Positions 10,271 through 22,023 of a stretch of DNA of 64,000 bases are shown here, piece by piece (position 1 is the first letter of the stretch; the number at the start of each line of letters is the position of its first letter). The notes beneath the pieces were generated by a model that worked only from the letters and a program-made list of their open reading frames with translations, was not told the DNA's origin and did no database searches. This DNA comes from Penium margaritaceum (lineage: Eukaryota > Streptophyta > Zygnematophyceae > Desmidiales > Peniaceae). The stretch is taken from the NCBI GenBank assembly GCA_023375785.1, contig SZWC01004809.1, forward strand, positions 86,603 through 150,602, in the 5' to 3' direction. The position numbers and the translations under genes were made by a program.

Positions 10271-10663
10271 CTACAGCGCATCTACCCCCTCTGCCACCTC
10301 CATGTAGAATTCTTTGTCTGGGTCGCCATTAAGGAACGCAGTTTTGACGTCCATTTGGTGGATTTCATGGTCGTGTGTCGCTGCCACCGCGAGGATATTG
10401 CGGATGGAGGCAAACATGGCCAGTGGTGCAAAGGTCTCGTTGTAGTGCTCCCCTTTTCTCTGGGAATACTCTCTTCCCACCAGTCGCGCCTTGTACCGCT
10501 CCATCTCCCACTCCTTTGTGAGCTTCTTCCGGAAGATCCACTTGGAGCCGATGATTTTTGCGCCCTCCGCCTGGTCAACCAGCTCCCAAGTGTTGTTCTC
10601 CTTGTCGGAGGCAAGCTGATATTATATTGCTCCATCCCACTCAGGCCCATCCTTTTGCTGTAG
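10271..10663 (-). pseudogene. Copia D: RT N-terminal part
   Basis: Minus-strand pieces give SWLTRR / SNTWELVDQ-type text, then ERYKARLVGREYSQRKG (about 10490), YNETFAPLAMF, HQMDVKTAFLNGDPDKEFYMEVAEGV (about 10300). A TAA at about 10625 and a frame change near 10500 break it. Upstream gag and integrase of D are missing: the copy is truncated just before the family-B LTR at 10705. Confidence 0.85.
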
Positions 10664-10704
10664 TGCCTCCTTCACAGACTGAGACTCCTCTTGCATGAAG
10701 AAGG

Positions 10705-11351
10705 TGTTGAATTGTATGCACCTTGTGCACTGGCTAACTGACTGGATGCACAGAAAGACAAGGCATGCACTGCTCTATGGAGTACGTCCCCTTGGTCTGT
10801 TATGAGATAGGCCAGGAATGCACTACCCATAATGGGTATGTACCCTGGAGATCATCATTGGAAACACAACATTTTGGCCTAGTTGTGACAGGCGCCGGAG
10901 CTCATGGGTTGCGGGCTCAAACCCTGCGACAATCGCATTTTTCTTTGTGGCCCAAAATGGGACACGATGCTTCTAGGAAGCTTACTAGAACTTGGGTTGA
11001 GGATGACACTTGGCGGTCTTGGGACGCACCAAAGAGGAATGTAGGTTGAGATTGGTTCTTGTAAATCCACTATGAGCAAAAGGATTAGCAATACTCTGCA
11101 AGTATAAAAGTCTGTGTCCTGCATGCGTCCATTTACAATTCTTGCCTTTGAGACTCCTCACAGAGTGTCCAACCAAGGGTAGACACTAAAGACAATCATG
11201 CAGACTCTGTGAGGTTGCAAACCAAACAAACCTAAAGTGTGGATCCCTCCTTCAAGGGTGATATATTGTCTTGGTTGAAATACTAAGAGCAGTTGGCAGC
11301 CTCCCATGTCGGGACCCGTTTTCTAGGCCGTTGTTATCCGGCGCATTGACA
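10705..11351 (+). repeat. Family-B LTR B2
   Basis: 647 bp, starting TGTTGAATTGTATGCACC and ending GCGCATTGACA, then the PBS. The tRNA-like segment is at about 10873-10925, where the T-arm-like GCGGG-CTCAAAC-CCTGC can still pair. It serves as 5' LTR of the second unit. Confidence 0.85.
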
Positions 11352-11367
11352 AAGGGTTACGGGCCCA
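11352..11367 (+). promoter_or_regulatory. PBS for half initiator-Met tRNA
   Basis: AAGGGTTACGGGCCCA follows LTR B2 directly and differs from the B1 PBS by one base. Same interpretation as for 7920-7935. Confidence 0.7.
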
Positions 11368-11639
11368 CACTTCTGGTTCTAAGGCACACTTCCAAGACCG
11401 ACTCGCGCGTGGTCTTGTAGGGCACACTAGTACAACAAGGACATGAGAATCGGACGGCTCCAATGTGCTCCATCGGCTCCATCGGCTTCTTCAAGTAGGG
11501 TGCACGCACGTGGCAGACTAGGGGACAAGGAATAGCTCTGTCCATGTTGGATAAGACCCTCGAGTCCCAAAAGGATAAAGCTCTACCCCTTTAGAAGGTG
11601 GTACGATACCAAGTCTATTTTCTCACAACGGCACCATCA

Positions 11640-12630
11640 CCTTAGCATGGTGTGAAGCATGCTCTCCGATGCATACAGCCCCCAAAGAAATGGCGTGGCC
11701 AAGAGGATGAACCAGACCCTGCTTGACATGGTGTGAAGTATACTCTCCGACGCCAAGCTCCCACCTCACTTTTGGGCTGAAGCAGAAACAATGGCCTGCT
11801 ACTTCTTGAGTCTCACACCAGCAACCACCTTACGGGAACGTGGAGAGGAGGAGGAAAACCAGCTGAAGACCCCAAGTATGGTCAGAAAAAAAACTCCACG
11901 CCTCTCATCTGAAGGTGTTTGGGTCCAATGCATGGATGAAGATCCAATTGGGAGAAGGTGGAGGCAAGCTCGATGCATGTTGCAAGAAGTGTGTCATGGT
12001 TGGGTATGACACGTCACACAAAGCCTATCCGCTGTGAGACAAGGAAGCAGGCAAGCTTGTGGGGAGCTGCGACATCAAGCTCAACAAACGCACCTCTTCA
12101 AAAGGGAGAGCTGCTAGAACCAATCCAAGATTCCAAGGCGGGAGAGTGGATAGTGTTGCTTGAGTCCGGAAACCAAGTACCCAAAAACTCGGTTTGCCAA
12201 CAGGTGGTGGGAATCGGAGAGCAAGTGTGCAGGATGACGTGACATCTCACATGGACGCGGATACCAAAGCGTCCGAGGCTTTTGAGTCTGACTTGGAGTC
12301 TGATGACTCTTTCGTCGACAATGAAAACACACCACTACTTGTGATAGCACCAGCAGTAGAGCAAGAAGCCTCACCAGTACCCCAATGTAGTTTGCGACCA
12401 AAGGAAGTACCTTTGCGATATGAGGACAATTGGACCAGCCTTAGCTGGTCGTGCCTGGCTCAGGGAGAGCCATCACGAGTGGTGGAGGTGATAAATGGCC
12501 CAAATTCTGTCAAGTGGAAGGAGGCATTGGAAAGCGAACTCACGTCCATTAACGAGAACGGCACATGGATGTTGGTGGATAGACCCGACAACGCCCACGT
12601 GGTGGGATCCAAGTGGGTCCCCTGAGTGAA
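11640..12630 (+). pseudogene. Family-B integrase C-terminus and linker
   Basis: The readable text starts inside the integrase: PQRNGVAKRMNQTLLDMV (about 11680, covering the catalytic Glu region, here replaced by Lys in NGVAKRMN), then ATMACYFLSLTPATT (about 11790). Gag, protease and the first two-thirds of integrase are absent, so this unit is an internal deletion derivative. The linker is acidic (SFVDNENTPLLVIAP, about 12310). It leads into RT at WKEALESELTSINENGTWMLVDRPDN (about 12520). A TGA at about 12623 is a likely CGA change. Confidence 0.75.
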
Positions 12631-13917
12631 GAAGAAGCAAGACGACAGCATCAAAACATTCAACGCGAGGGTAGTGGCTAAGTGATTTTCTCAACGCCGG
12701 GTTCCAAGTACGACAAGATGTTTGCGCCCGTTGTGATTTTTACCTCCATCCGCTCTCTCCTCGCCATTGCAACCACAAAGAACCTAGAGATGCACCAGAT
12801 TGACATTATGAGAGCTCCCTGTATGGGAAGCTCAACAAGTAAGTACTAGGGGAAGTGCCCAAAAGCATCAAAGATCCCAAGGACAAGGTCTGCAAGTTGG
12901 TGAGAGCGCTGTACTGGCTGAAACATGCCCCCAGGATTTGGTACATAGAGATGGACAGTTTCATGACCGGTCTCTCCTTTGCCCATTGCGAGAATAACCC
13001 GAACATGTATGTGTGTGATGATGGGAGAGGACTGATGCTGGTTGCACTGTATGTGGATGATCTGATCATCTGCTTGTCTTCATTCAAGCTGTTGGATGAG
13101 CTAGTATTTGACCTCAGCAAAAGGTTCAAGATGAAGGACATGGGTCCTCTCAACTACTTCTTTGGGATCACCATCCACCGTAACCAAGCAGCAGGCACCA
13201 TCAAACTCAACCAAACCAAATACACCAGTGAGGGACTGTCCGTCGTGGATAGCATCACAAATGCCATGGTAGGGACTCGTCTCAGCATCTGCTATGCAGT
13301 GGGACAAGTGAGCATGTTTGTAGCCAACCCATAACCACGGGATTGGCAGGCGATCAAGAGTATCTTGTGCTACCTGTAAAAGACGTGTCACATGGGTCTC
13401 CTCCTTGGAGGCCAAGAAGGTACGGACCCCCTTCGCCTGAAGCGATACACCAACACCAACTAGGGAGGAAATCTTCATGACCGCAAATCCACCTCTGGAT
13501 ACGTGTGCATCTTGAATGGTGTTGCCGCCTCATAGGCTAGCACGAAGGAGGATTGTGTCTCCGTGTCCACCACTGAGGCACAGTATGTTGCTGTGTCCGA
13601 GTTGTGCAAGGAGACTCAGTGGCTGCGTAGCTTGCTTGGCGAAACGAGAGTGCCACAGAGGGATGCCATGGTCTTACATGTGGACAATATGAACTCCATC
13701 TCAACAGCTGAAGATGAGGTCATCTTCTAGAAAACAAAGCACATTGGCATATGTTACCACTACTCACATGACCTTGTCATGAATAACGTGGCAGACTTGC
13801 AGCACTATGAAAATAAGAGCATGTTTACTGATTGCATGACCAAGCCGTTGGAGAGTGACTTGCACTATGCAAGTATTTGTGGCTTCAGCATGAGGAGTGC
13901 GGTAGAGGAAGGGTGAG
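12631..13917 (+). pseudogene. Family-B RT and RNase H
   Basis: RT pieces include ALYWLKHAPRIWYIEMDSF (about 12908), YVDDLIICLSS (about 13050, catalytic YVDD intact) and FKMKDMGPLNYFFGITIHRNQ (about 13125). A TAA at about 13332 replaces a probable Gln codon. RNase H follows in broken frames: AQYVAVSELC, VDNMNSIST, TKHIGICYHYSHDLV (about 13735) and SMFTDCMTKPLESD (about 13820). The polypurine tract CAAGGGAGAAA (about 13965) leads into LTR B3. Confidence 0.85.
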
Positions 13918-13977
13918 GCCCAAGGCATCGATTGAGTCCAGCGAAGGACAGATGGACAAAGGTGCAAGGGAGAAATT

Positions 13978-14628
13978 CATTGAATGGTATGCACCTTGTC
14001 CACTGCCTAGCTGCCTGGCTTGCTGGTTGCACGGATAGACAAGGCATGCATTGCTCTATGGATTACGTCCCCTTGGTCTGTTCTGAGATGGGCCAGGAAT
14101 GCACTGCTCGCAATGGGTATGTCCCCTGCAGATCATTATAGGAAACACAGCTTTGTGACCTAGTCGGGATAGGCACCAGAGCTCATGGGTCGCTGGTTCA
14201 AGCCCTGCGATGGCCGCAGTTTTCTTTGTGGCCCAAAATGGGACAGGTTACTTTTTAGAATCTTGAAAGAGCCTGCCTTGAGAATGACACTTGGCGGTCT
14301 TAGGATGCGCCAAGTAGGACTATAGGTTAAGGTTGGCTCTTGCAGAGCCACTGTAAGCAGAAGAATTTGTATAATTGTATAAGTATAAAAGCATGTACCC
14401 TGCATCCATCCATTCATGATTCTTGCCTTTGAGACTCCTCACAGAGTGTCAAAAGACCTTCATGAAAGATCTTCATGCAGACTTTGCGAGGTTGCAAACT
14501 GAACAAACCTAAAGTGTGGATCCCTCGTTCGATGGTGATATGTTATCTTGGTTGCAATACCAAGAGCGGTTGGCGGCCTCCAATGTCGGGACCCGTTTTC
14601 TGGACCGTAGCTATCCGGCGCATTGACA
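13978..14628 (+). repeat. Family-B LTR B3
   Basis: It starts near 13978 (CATTGAATGGTATGCACC), ends GCGCATTGACA at 14628 and aligns throughout with B1 and B2. The tRNA-like segment is at about 14158-14212 with B-box-like GGTTCAAGCCC. The first two bases of the LTR are eroded. Confidence 0.82.
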
Positions 14629-15010
14629 TTGGTAGTTGTGCCTAATGCTGCAACTACTATGCTGGAGGCAATGGCGGCTTCGGCAACTGAGATCTATCTG
14701 CCAGTGTCATTTGCTACTGTTACAACGGGCTTGATAACGACAGCGGCATCAATGTAGGCCTTGGTGGCGTGACCTATTGTGGTGGTTCCAGGGATGCGTG
14801 AAGCACTGGCCTTCGCTACTAAGGTAGGTGCTGATGTTGTTGTAGCGCCCATGACAACAAATGCTACACAAGTTGAAACTGCTGACGGTGAGACAGCGTA
14901 TTTGTTGATTCTGGCTAGTCTCTTGGTGGTGGCAGCCTCCACAGGAAAGTAGTCGCTCCCCCTTGAGGTATCTTGTATAATGTAAGAGGCGGTCTTACCT
15001 CATACCGTAG
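14629..15010 (-). other. Probable leader of minus-strand E3m element
   Basis: On the minus strand this stretch reads like the Ala/Val-codon-rich leader of E3 (compare 56230-56345): both give a YxxAAVV-xxPV run, then an in-frame stop, then repeated Ala/Ser codons. This supports the idea that E3m resumes here after the family-B complex. No gene is claimed, as leaders of this sort are stop-interrupted. Confidence 0.5.
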
Positions 15011-15194
15011 TGTTCCCTGTATTCATTGAAATCTTTAAAAGGAATTATCTGATCTTAAAATTCGCTCTATTTTGGGCCTTTCATAATATTTGGGGTGATT
15101 CTCCTATGCCCCTTACACTAAGACCCCCAACCCTTGAATTCGTCCACTCCTTATCAACACCCGTGCACGGACTCTCAACAGCTCACGGCTATTC

Positions 15195-15702
15195 GACAAC
15201 TCGAAGTATCAAGTTGTCAATCGCCCATGTGTGTGCATGTTGACATGTCAACATGCGCACACACGAGGTGATTTTGTCTCTCGTGGTTGTAACCACAAGT
15301 TGAAGTGTCAGAGGGGCGCCAAGTTTTGCGTACGCACTCTGTTGCCAAAGTGCGTATGCAAGGGCTATCCCCACCAGCCGACGTTGACCGGCTTGCACAT
15401 TTTTGTTTTTTTTGGTGCAAAAAACCCAGGATGACATGATTAAGTCGGTGATTGGCCCAAACCTGTGATAGTTTATCACAGGTTTGGGCCGATACTGCTT
15501 ATAAACTGTTCCTTCCATAACGAATGGAAGGAACAGTTTGGTAGTGTCGTGATGGAGGGGAGTGGTCAGACACAAGCGATGCTCCACCGGCTTCACAACG
15601 ATACCGTGCCTGGAAAGTAGTGCTACGCTCCTACTATGCGGAGCGTAGCACTCCGCATAGTAGGAGCTCCCGGGTCCCACTTCTTGCAGGACCCGGGAGC
15701 TC
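15195..15702. repeat. Run of near-perfect hairpins
   Basis: Successive inverted repeats are: 15195-15201/15212-15218 (7 bp); 15229-15245/15246-15262 (17 bp, one mismatch, no loop); 15326-15338/15349-15361 (13 bp, one mismatch); 15454-15470/15474-15490 (17 bp perfect, 3-base loop); 15503-15518/15524-15539 (16 bp perfect); 15619-15630/15641-15652 (12 bp perfect), which overlaps and excludes 15627-15643/15651-15667 (17 bp perfect); 15664-15677/15689-15702 (14 bp perfect). The stems are unrelated in sequence. No protein family is recognised in any frame. Nature unknown. Confidence 0.85.
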
Positions 15703-15779
15703 GTTGTGCGCCAGCATGACGTCCTCTACCACCGAGGTGGCAAGGACGTGGTGACAGTATGTCAGCTACCTAGGGCCTC

Positions 15780-16510
15780 AGAAATCAATATTGTTGTTGC
15801 TATAGTTGCCACAGCTGTTGCCATTGCTATAGTTATCGCATCTGCTACTACTATTGACGTGGGTGCTACTCCAGCTCTGTAGGCTATAGCTCTTGTTACT
15901 GCTGCTCCTATTCCAGAGGTTGCATTTGCAGTTTTGGCTGCTCCTATTCTGGGAATGCTATTGTAATGCTTGCTACGGTTGCCAAGACGGATATTGTTGT
16001 AGCTACCAAGGCTACAGCTGCTGTTGCTATTGCTCCTAGTGCCGGGGCTGCAGCTGCAATTGCATCTGCTCCTATTCTAGGGCCATTGCTATAGTGGTTA
16101 TTGTTGTAGTTGTTGCTGCCAAAAGTGGGCCTGGGGCTTCTGCTGCAGGTGCCACGACTATAGCTGCTATTGCTGCTACTTCTCTTGAAAAGGATATAGT
16201 TGCAACTACTCGTCATCCTGATACAAGGCTACTACTATAGCTTCTGTTGCCAATGCAGGTGCTACAACCGCTGCTCAGGCTGCCACTGCTGCTGTTGCTA
16301 CACATGTTTTCAAGGCTGCAGTTGCTGCTGCGGCTGCTCCTTTACGGAGGCTACTGTTGTAGCTAATGTGGCTACTATTGCAGATTTTGTTGCCATGAAT
16401 GTTGCTGCCAAAAAGGCAGCTGTGCGTATTGCTGGTATCATGGCGGCAGTGGCTGCCGAGGGTGTTGCTACAGTTGCTATTACAATTTGCTACTGTTCAC
16501 GAGGATAGTA
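15780..16510 (-). repeat. CTG/CAG-rich low-complexity tract, probable retroelement leader
   Basis: The plus strand is dominated by GCTGTTGCC/GCTACT-type triplets, i.e. CAG/TAG-type triplets on the minus strand. Similar tracts lie just inside the 5' LTR of E3 (55560-55740), N (44340-44760) and E (minus, 41390-41700), so this is best read as the 5' leader of the minus-strand E3m element. No sustained ORF with recognisable domain. Confidence 0.5.
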
Positions 16511-17097
16511 GAGGTGGCCGAAGACGCCGGCTAGAATAGCCAGCGGCAGTGCCGGCAACTACTGCGTGGGTCACGCCACTATGAAAAAACCCATGGATGT
16601 GATGAAACTATGGGTCTAAGGATATAAGCCCTCACAGGGAACAAGGTGTGGGCTGCAATGGCCGATTGTGATCGTTAGAGCAGAGGGCTCCTAGTCACTA
16701 TTGCAATTAATGTGGGATGGTGACGAGAATGGTGGTGGCGGTGGCCACTTTACCCTCATCCAGGACCTCATGGTTACGATTGAACGTGGATCACGCTTTC
16801 ACTATTGCTCTTACACTGGTACGTTCTAGCTAGCTAGGTATACGTAGTGAAAGGCACAACAAGGGAGAACGCGGTGGAAGAACCACAGCAGGGGCAGAAA
16901 GCCAAAGCTTAGAGAACTGACCCGAGTCAAGTTCACACACCAAAAGAGATGAGTCTCATAGAGAAAAACAGTTGCTCGTCGGGGAGGGAGCCAAGAGCGA
17001 GTGAGAAGCTAGATTGCTCTTGCTCAAGGCTCAATCCCCACCTAGCACCATATTGGAGGTCAGACCCTTTGCTCCCTTGTTTCTCTCACCTACGCAT
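16511..17097. other. Unassigned sequence left of the nested stack
   Basis: No recognisable ORF or RNA. On the minus strand ATATGGTGCTAGGTGGGG (about 17050) weakly resembles the PBS and following bases of E3 and could be its decayed counterpart in E3m. The stretch ends at the target site of element O. Confidence 0.35.
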
Positions 17098-17739
17098 TGT
17101 TGTGATTTGTGACATTCTTGTCAAGTTGTACAGATTACTGTGACCACTCAGCCATGTCCATGCCCATGCAGATCGTGATGCGGACCCAGGAGGCACCCGC
17201 TTGTCGGGAGCTGGTGGACCACCCACTCGAAGCTGACCAACGACTGCTCCAGCTTCCGAGATGCTATCTCGGACCTTCTACAGTTTTCCTACAGCCTGTA
17301 GGATTTCATTGGTGGACTATCCATGAGCCCAATTTGCATGTTTTGCATTGTGTGTCCACCGTTTGATGCCGGATGCATACATGTGACTAGTGATAGCGTC
17401 CGGATTCAGATCTTGTATGTTTAGGTTCAGACAACGTAGCGTTTTGACTTGTCTGCACAGAGTTACGGTCAAAACATAGTTTTGGGGGCAGTTTTAGGAT
17501 ATACCTTGCACTGCCGCGTGCGACACCCGCCGTGCACCATGGCAGGCATTTATGTTGTGGACCTGTTTTTTGTTAACTCTCTCTACAAATACAATTGAAG
17601 CATTATGACACTCTAACTTGTGTCTCCTAGCCAGACCCTTACGGTTGTATGTATGACCTGTGACTGTTGTCACCTTCAGATCCGGCACTGATGCCCAGTT
17701 AGTGGCATACTCGCTAGGAAGCTTCTATGCATCTTCTCA
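17098..17739 (+). repeat. Element O 5' LTR
   Basis: 642 bp, TGTTGTGATTTGTGACATTC to CATCTTCTCA. It aligns with both LTRs of element E (minus strand) and with the pieces of O's own 3' LTR, including the conserved block CGTGCGACACCCGCCGTGCA (about 17517). Confidence 0.87.
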
Positions 17740-17751
17740 TGGTATCGGAGA
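17740..17751 (+). promoter_or_regulatory. PBS, initiator-Met tRNA 3' end
   Basis: TGGTATCGGAGA differs by one base over the core from TGGTATCAGAGC, the standard plant copia PBS complementary to the 3' end of initiator-Met tRNA, and begins directly after the LTR. Confidence 0.8.
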
Positions 17752-18480
17752 AGCAAGGCATCCCTTGCTGAGCTGCACAGCAGAGACGTAGCAATGGCAG
17801 TAGCAATGAGAGCCACAACTAAAGCCACGGTTTTGGGAGGACCCATCAACCCACGGTGACCCGTCGCAATTGATTGGAGCAGTGGAAACACCCTTGCAAC
17901 CACATCACCACGCCACCAACACGGGGCAGCCAAGGGTTTTCCAACTCTCTCCAGCACCAATTGAGGCATGAGATGTTGAGAAGGGGTCTGTGAAGAGTCC
18001 CAGAAGCTTCACTTAGCTCGCACATACCACCCTCCCGGGACGTGAGAGAATGCAACTACCCCATTTGGCCACCGTTTTTGGTGTGTAAGGGCTAGTTAGA
18101 AAACTCTTGCAAAACCCTATCCATCGCTTCCACTTTTGCCTCATTTCATGCCCTGTAGGCTCTAGGAAATGAAACAACACTCTCAGATCTCAATTTCTTT
18201 CCAGATTTTGGGCAGAAAAGAAAAAGGTGACGTTTTGACATTTTGTAAGTTTTTTCGCACAAAACCGCAGCCATTGCATTCAGCATCCTTTGGCGTATAT
18301 ACGCTCCAAATTTCGCTTCATTTGGACAACCTTCATCCACATGTCATCATTGTAAGTGATGACGTCAGCACCAACATTTAGCAATTTTTTTCGCTGAAAC
18401 ATAATTTTTTACCAGCGTTGCAAATCCTCAAGAAATGCTGACGGCTCTGCAATATGATCATTTTGACAACCCTGCCCATA

Positions 18481-20100
18481 ATGAGTGCTGACATGGCTCC
18501 GGCCGGTGACAAGGGCAAAGGGCCAGCAGACCCCTCATCCTCCTCCTCGGGGGTCTTGAGCCCACGCTCGCAGGCCATTGAGGACCTGTGGAGTAAGCAG
18601 GATGAGATACGTTGTCTTCAGTAGCAGCACACTGACGCCATCCGTGCGCTCACTGAGCTCCTTTGTGGACAGTCCACGACTCAACAGTAGACCTCTGGGG
18701 GGAGTCGGCAGTGCCATACCTTCTGCACAGCAGTCAGCACCCACAACGATTTCAGAAGGAGGACTCCACCATTTCTTCATCCTTGGGATCAAGAAATGGC
18801 TGCTTCAGGAGCGTCTACGCCAGCTTCAGGAGATTCGCCTGCTTCAGGAGCGTCTCCGCCAGCTTCAGACAAGTTCTTGGCCTCCGCCTACATTCGTTTC
18901 CCATCGCCCAAAGATCCTCCTTAGCGACTTTCCTCGTCCCGAAGTCTTCTCCATCCCTCTTCCTTCTCAGCCTGCGGTTGCCTTTCCTACGGAGCGGCAA
19001 CCCAAGGAATTTGAGACATCGGCCCCACGGTATGTCAGCAAGGATGGCTTAAGCTATGGGAGATTCTCTTCTAGATCTAGACCACCTCAGAGGGGGTATG
19101 GCCTTACAACCACAGTCTGTATCAGGTTATAAATCACGCTCAAATGCCGACAAAGGCAAGGGAAATTGTGTGGACTCCTTTACGTCATGCCGTGCGAGAC
19201 TGTCGTGGACTTTTCCCCTTTTCTTAGAGAGGCCAGCACAGGCAAGGGTGCTAACCCACGTCGGGGTTGGATACTAGCATTGTCCCTGCTTGCTACAAAG
19301 ACGCATGCCACCTGCGCGACTCGCATTTGTGCCTTTTACTCCCTTTGTCAGGGACCCGTCGAGCCCGCAGCCGATTACTGGCGGCGGGCCATGCGCATCT
19401 TCACGCGCCTTGGGACCTGAGGAGGTACACAGCTGCTGGCGCTTGGCACGATCATGCTCGGCATTCATCTTGAGCACATGGACATCTCCTTGGGATACAG
19501 CGACGCCGTTCTTGAGCCCTTCTCTATCTCCCTCCAGCTTCTTCCTTGGGTACATCAGCTCTTTCTCCAAGTGACTTCCATCCGCGAGGCAGCAGTGGCC
19601 CATCAGGAGATTCCCCTTGCTGTAGCGGCCATCGCGTCACCACAGACGCCCCTCTTACAATAGACCCCTCCATCCTCTGGCACATCCTCCTCATCTCCTT
19701 TCACCTCAATTTCCCCAACTCAGACGTAGGGTGTGGTACCAGCTGCATAGGGGAAGAAGGAGAGGAAGAGACAAAGTTCAGGGCAACAACATCCGCACCA
19801 ACAGTAGCCACCGGCCGGTAGTAGTGGACGTACTATTCACTGCTCCAAGTGTGGAGGCACTCATATCTACACCAAGTGCCATCAGCCGCTCGACTGGACG
19901 TGGATCACTCATGGCCTTCAAGCCGCACGCATACACCGGTCTGCTTTGAGCACCACAACCTAAGGTCGCGCGGCGACCACCATCGCAGCACTTCCCGTCT
20001 TCCCACCGGTGAGTAGTGGATATCCGGATCCGCATGACCGAACCATCGCCAAGCTTTGTCACCTTACGGTGCTTTGCTTTGAGGGAGGTATGAGTGTGTT
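18481..20100 (+). pseudogene. Element O gag
   Basis: It begins MSADMAPAGDKGKGPADPSSS at 18481; the minus-strand relative E has the same MAP-GDKGKG start near 41303. The early text IRCLQ-stop-QHTDAIRALTELL shows a TAG inside a Gln run, followed by another in TTQQ-stop-TSGG. The middle is broken into several frames (19166-19600). Near 19820 a CCHC-like knuckle reads CSKCGGTHIYTKC. Gag would package element RNA into particles. A Lys-Gly-rich N-terminus and the Ser/Pro spacer are as in E. Confidence 0.75.
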
Positions 20101-20329
20101 ATCATAGACGGGTGATTCAGAGACTTTGTGTTCGTCTGTTCTTGTCGCTCGTGATGACTCGCGTGGAGGGGGCACAGTTGGCATGTGATGATGATGGACC
20201 TAACATTACTTATTGGATTCTTGACTCCCACTTTCGTGCCCTTCGTAGTTCCTCCTGACCTTTTGCTCAGCGTCCGTCTGAGGCCAAGTGTTCCATTGCT
20301 CGTTGCACAATGACGTCCTCCAATCGTGA

Positions 20330-21640
20330 TGTTGGTGACACCTGGATCATCGATTCCGATGCCACTCACCACATGACCTGCCGTCGTTGTGAATAACTTC
20401 TTCTTGATCTTGTTGCATCTATTCGCTCCATTTGCACAGGCTCTAGTCAGTCACTACCGCTCCAGGGCATTGTGGTTGTGGGCTTTGATGGTCCATTTGG
20501 CCCCTTGTATCTCTCCAAGGTGATTTTTGTGCCTGATCTTGAGGTTGGCCTGCTTTCTCTTCGTGCCTTCACACTGATGGGTCTGTGTGTGGAGCACACT
20601 GTAGACTCTGCGATTGTGACTATTGTTGATACTCATGCCATTGTTCTCTGTGCCTCTATTGTGGATGATTTATATGGCGTTCCTCGGACTTCTCCTCCTC
20701 CTTGCTCTCCTTCCTTTCTACACATGTGTTTGTCACTGGTATTCTCTCTGCTGAGCACGAGCAATTGTTGGATCGGCGCATGTGTCACGTGGGCTTTGAA
20801 ACTGTGCCTAAGCTTATTCGGACACAGCCCGGACTCGGTCTTGATGCGACCTCTTTCAACAGGCCGGCCAAGACCGACTGTCTTTTTTGCGGTCAGGGTA
20901 AGATGCATTGTTGCACTTACTCTGCCTCCCGCTCTCGAGCACTTCGCCCCCTTGCGTTGGTCCTTCTCGATCCTCTCCCTGTCGAGTCTTTGTCCGATCG
21001 GGGCTTATGCCCTCTGACCCTGACCGACGACTTCACCTGGATGATGTGGGTCTATAACCTACGCCAAAACAGCAACGCCGCAGGCTAGTGATGGCTGAGC
21101 GTCAGTCCCACCACACGTTGCACACGTTCCGCTCGGATGGTGGTGGCGATTTTCTTGGCTAGATGGATAGTTTCTTTACCGAGCACGGTGTTTTTCACCA
21201 GGTCTCTGCTCATGCTACTCCTCGGCAGAATGGTATCTCTGAGCACTAGAACCGCACCATGGAGGATGTGGTTTTCTTTATGCAGTCCAAATGCAGTCTG
21301 CATGAGTCCTTCGTGTTCCAAGGATTTGCCTATTTGACGTGGGTCTGGAACCGCCTCTTGCATGATCCCCTTCCAGACTACGTTACACCGTACAAGCTCT
21401 GGTTTGGCCATCGTGCCGATCTTTGCCTTGCTCATGTCTAGGGCTCCGTGGCTTGTGTGTGATACATCGAGGACCAGTAGGGGTCCATGGTCTCTCCGCG
21501 GGGTTGCTTGTGTGCCTTTGTCGGCATCTCCTCACGGTCAAAGGCCTGGCACTTTTGGGACCCCGCTCATCGTCGCATTGTTGAATCTTGCGACGCGCTC
21601 TTCCTTAAGTCTCTCACCTACCGTGACCTGACCACCATTA
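20330..21640 (+). pseudogene. Element O protease, pre-integrase and integrase
   Basis: Protease-like DTWIIDSDATHHMTC (about 20340) has Asp-Ser-Asp in place of the active Asp-Ser-Gly, suggesting loss of activity. The flap-like YLSKVIFVPDLEVGLLS is at about 20510. A frameshift near 20750 moves to a frame with VGFETVPKLIRTQPGLGL and the zinc pair DCLFCGQGKMH (about 20878), then LTLTDDFTWMMWVY (about 21015). A third frame gives RQNGISEH-stop-NRTMEDV (about 21225) and AYLTWVWNRLLHDPLPDYVTPY. The C-terminus ends RRIVESCDALF (about 21570). Confidence 0.85.
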
Positions 21641-22023
21641 TGTTGATGGCCGTCACACACGTCCCTATGTGTGAGGCTTCTCAATGGATGGGGGAGTCTC
21701 CGCCTATGAGCATCTCTCATCCGGAAAATATTTCCATTCGAGCCCCCTCCCCTTCTCGGTCTCCAAACCTTGATGACCCAACGATCATAACTGCCGATCC
21801 ATGGACCTCTCTTGCTCAGCCCATTTCTACCCATGTTCCCTCGCATCCTACAGGCACACATGATTTTGTACCCATGTCCACCGGCACTCCTGCCTCTGTG
21901 CGTGAGCCTGCCTCTAGTCCTGCTCCTGCTGCCTCGCTCACACCCAGCCTTGCGTCCCTTGCCACTTCACCAGGATCTCCTCACATTGCTTCACCTGCTC
22001 CTTTTTCTTAGTCACCACCAGCA

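Larger units (their letters stand above)
7272..14628 (+). mobile_element. Family-B copia complex with three LTRs
   Basis: Three related LTRs (7272-7919, 10705-11351, about 13978-14628) alternate with two internal segments, each starting with the same primer-binding sequence. The first internal segment holds a minus-strand copia remnant (D); the second holds a decayed plus-strand pol. The layout suggests either LTR-LTR recombination between two copies or insertion of one copy next to another. The whole block interrupts the minus-strand E3m element. No clean 5-bp duplication is visible at the outer ends (GTGTC before, TTGGT after). Confidence 0.75.

Noticed and set aside
15189-15680. 163-codon minus-strand frame across the hairpin array
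   Set aside because: It crosses several perfect hairpins, has no recognisable domain, and its openness is not exceptional at this length.
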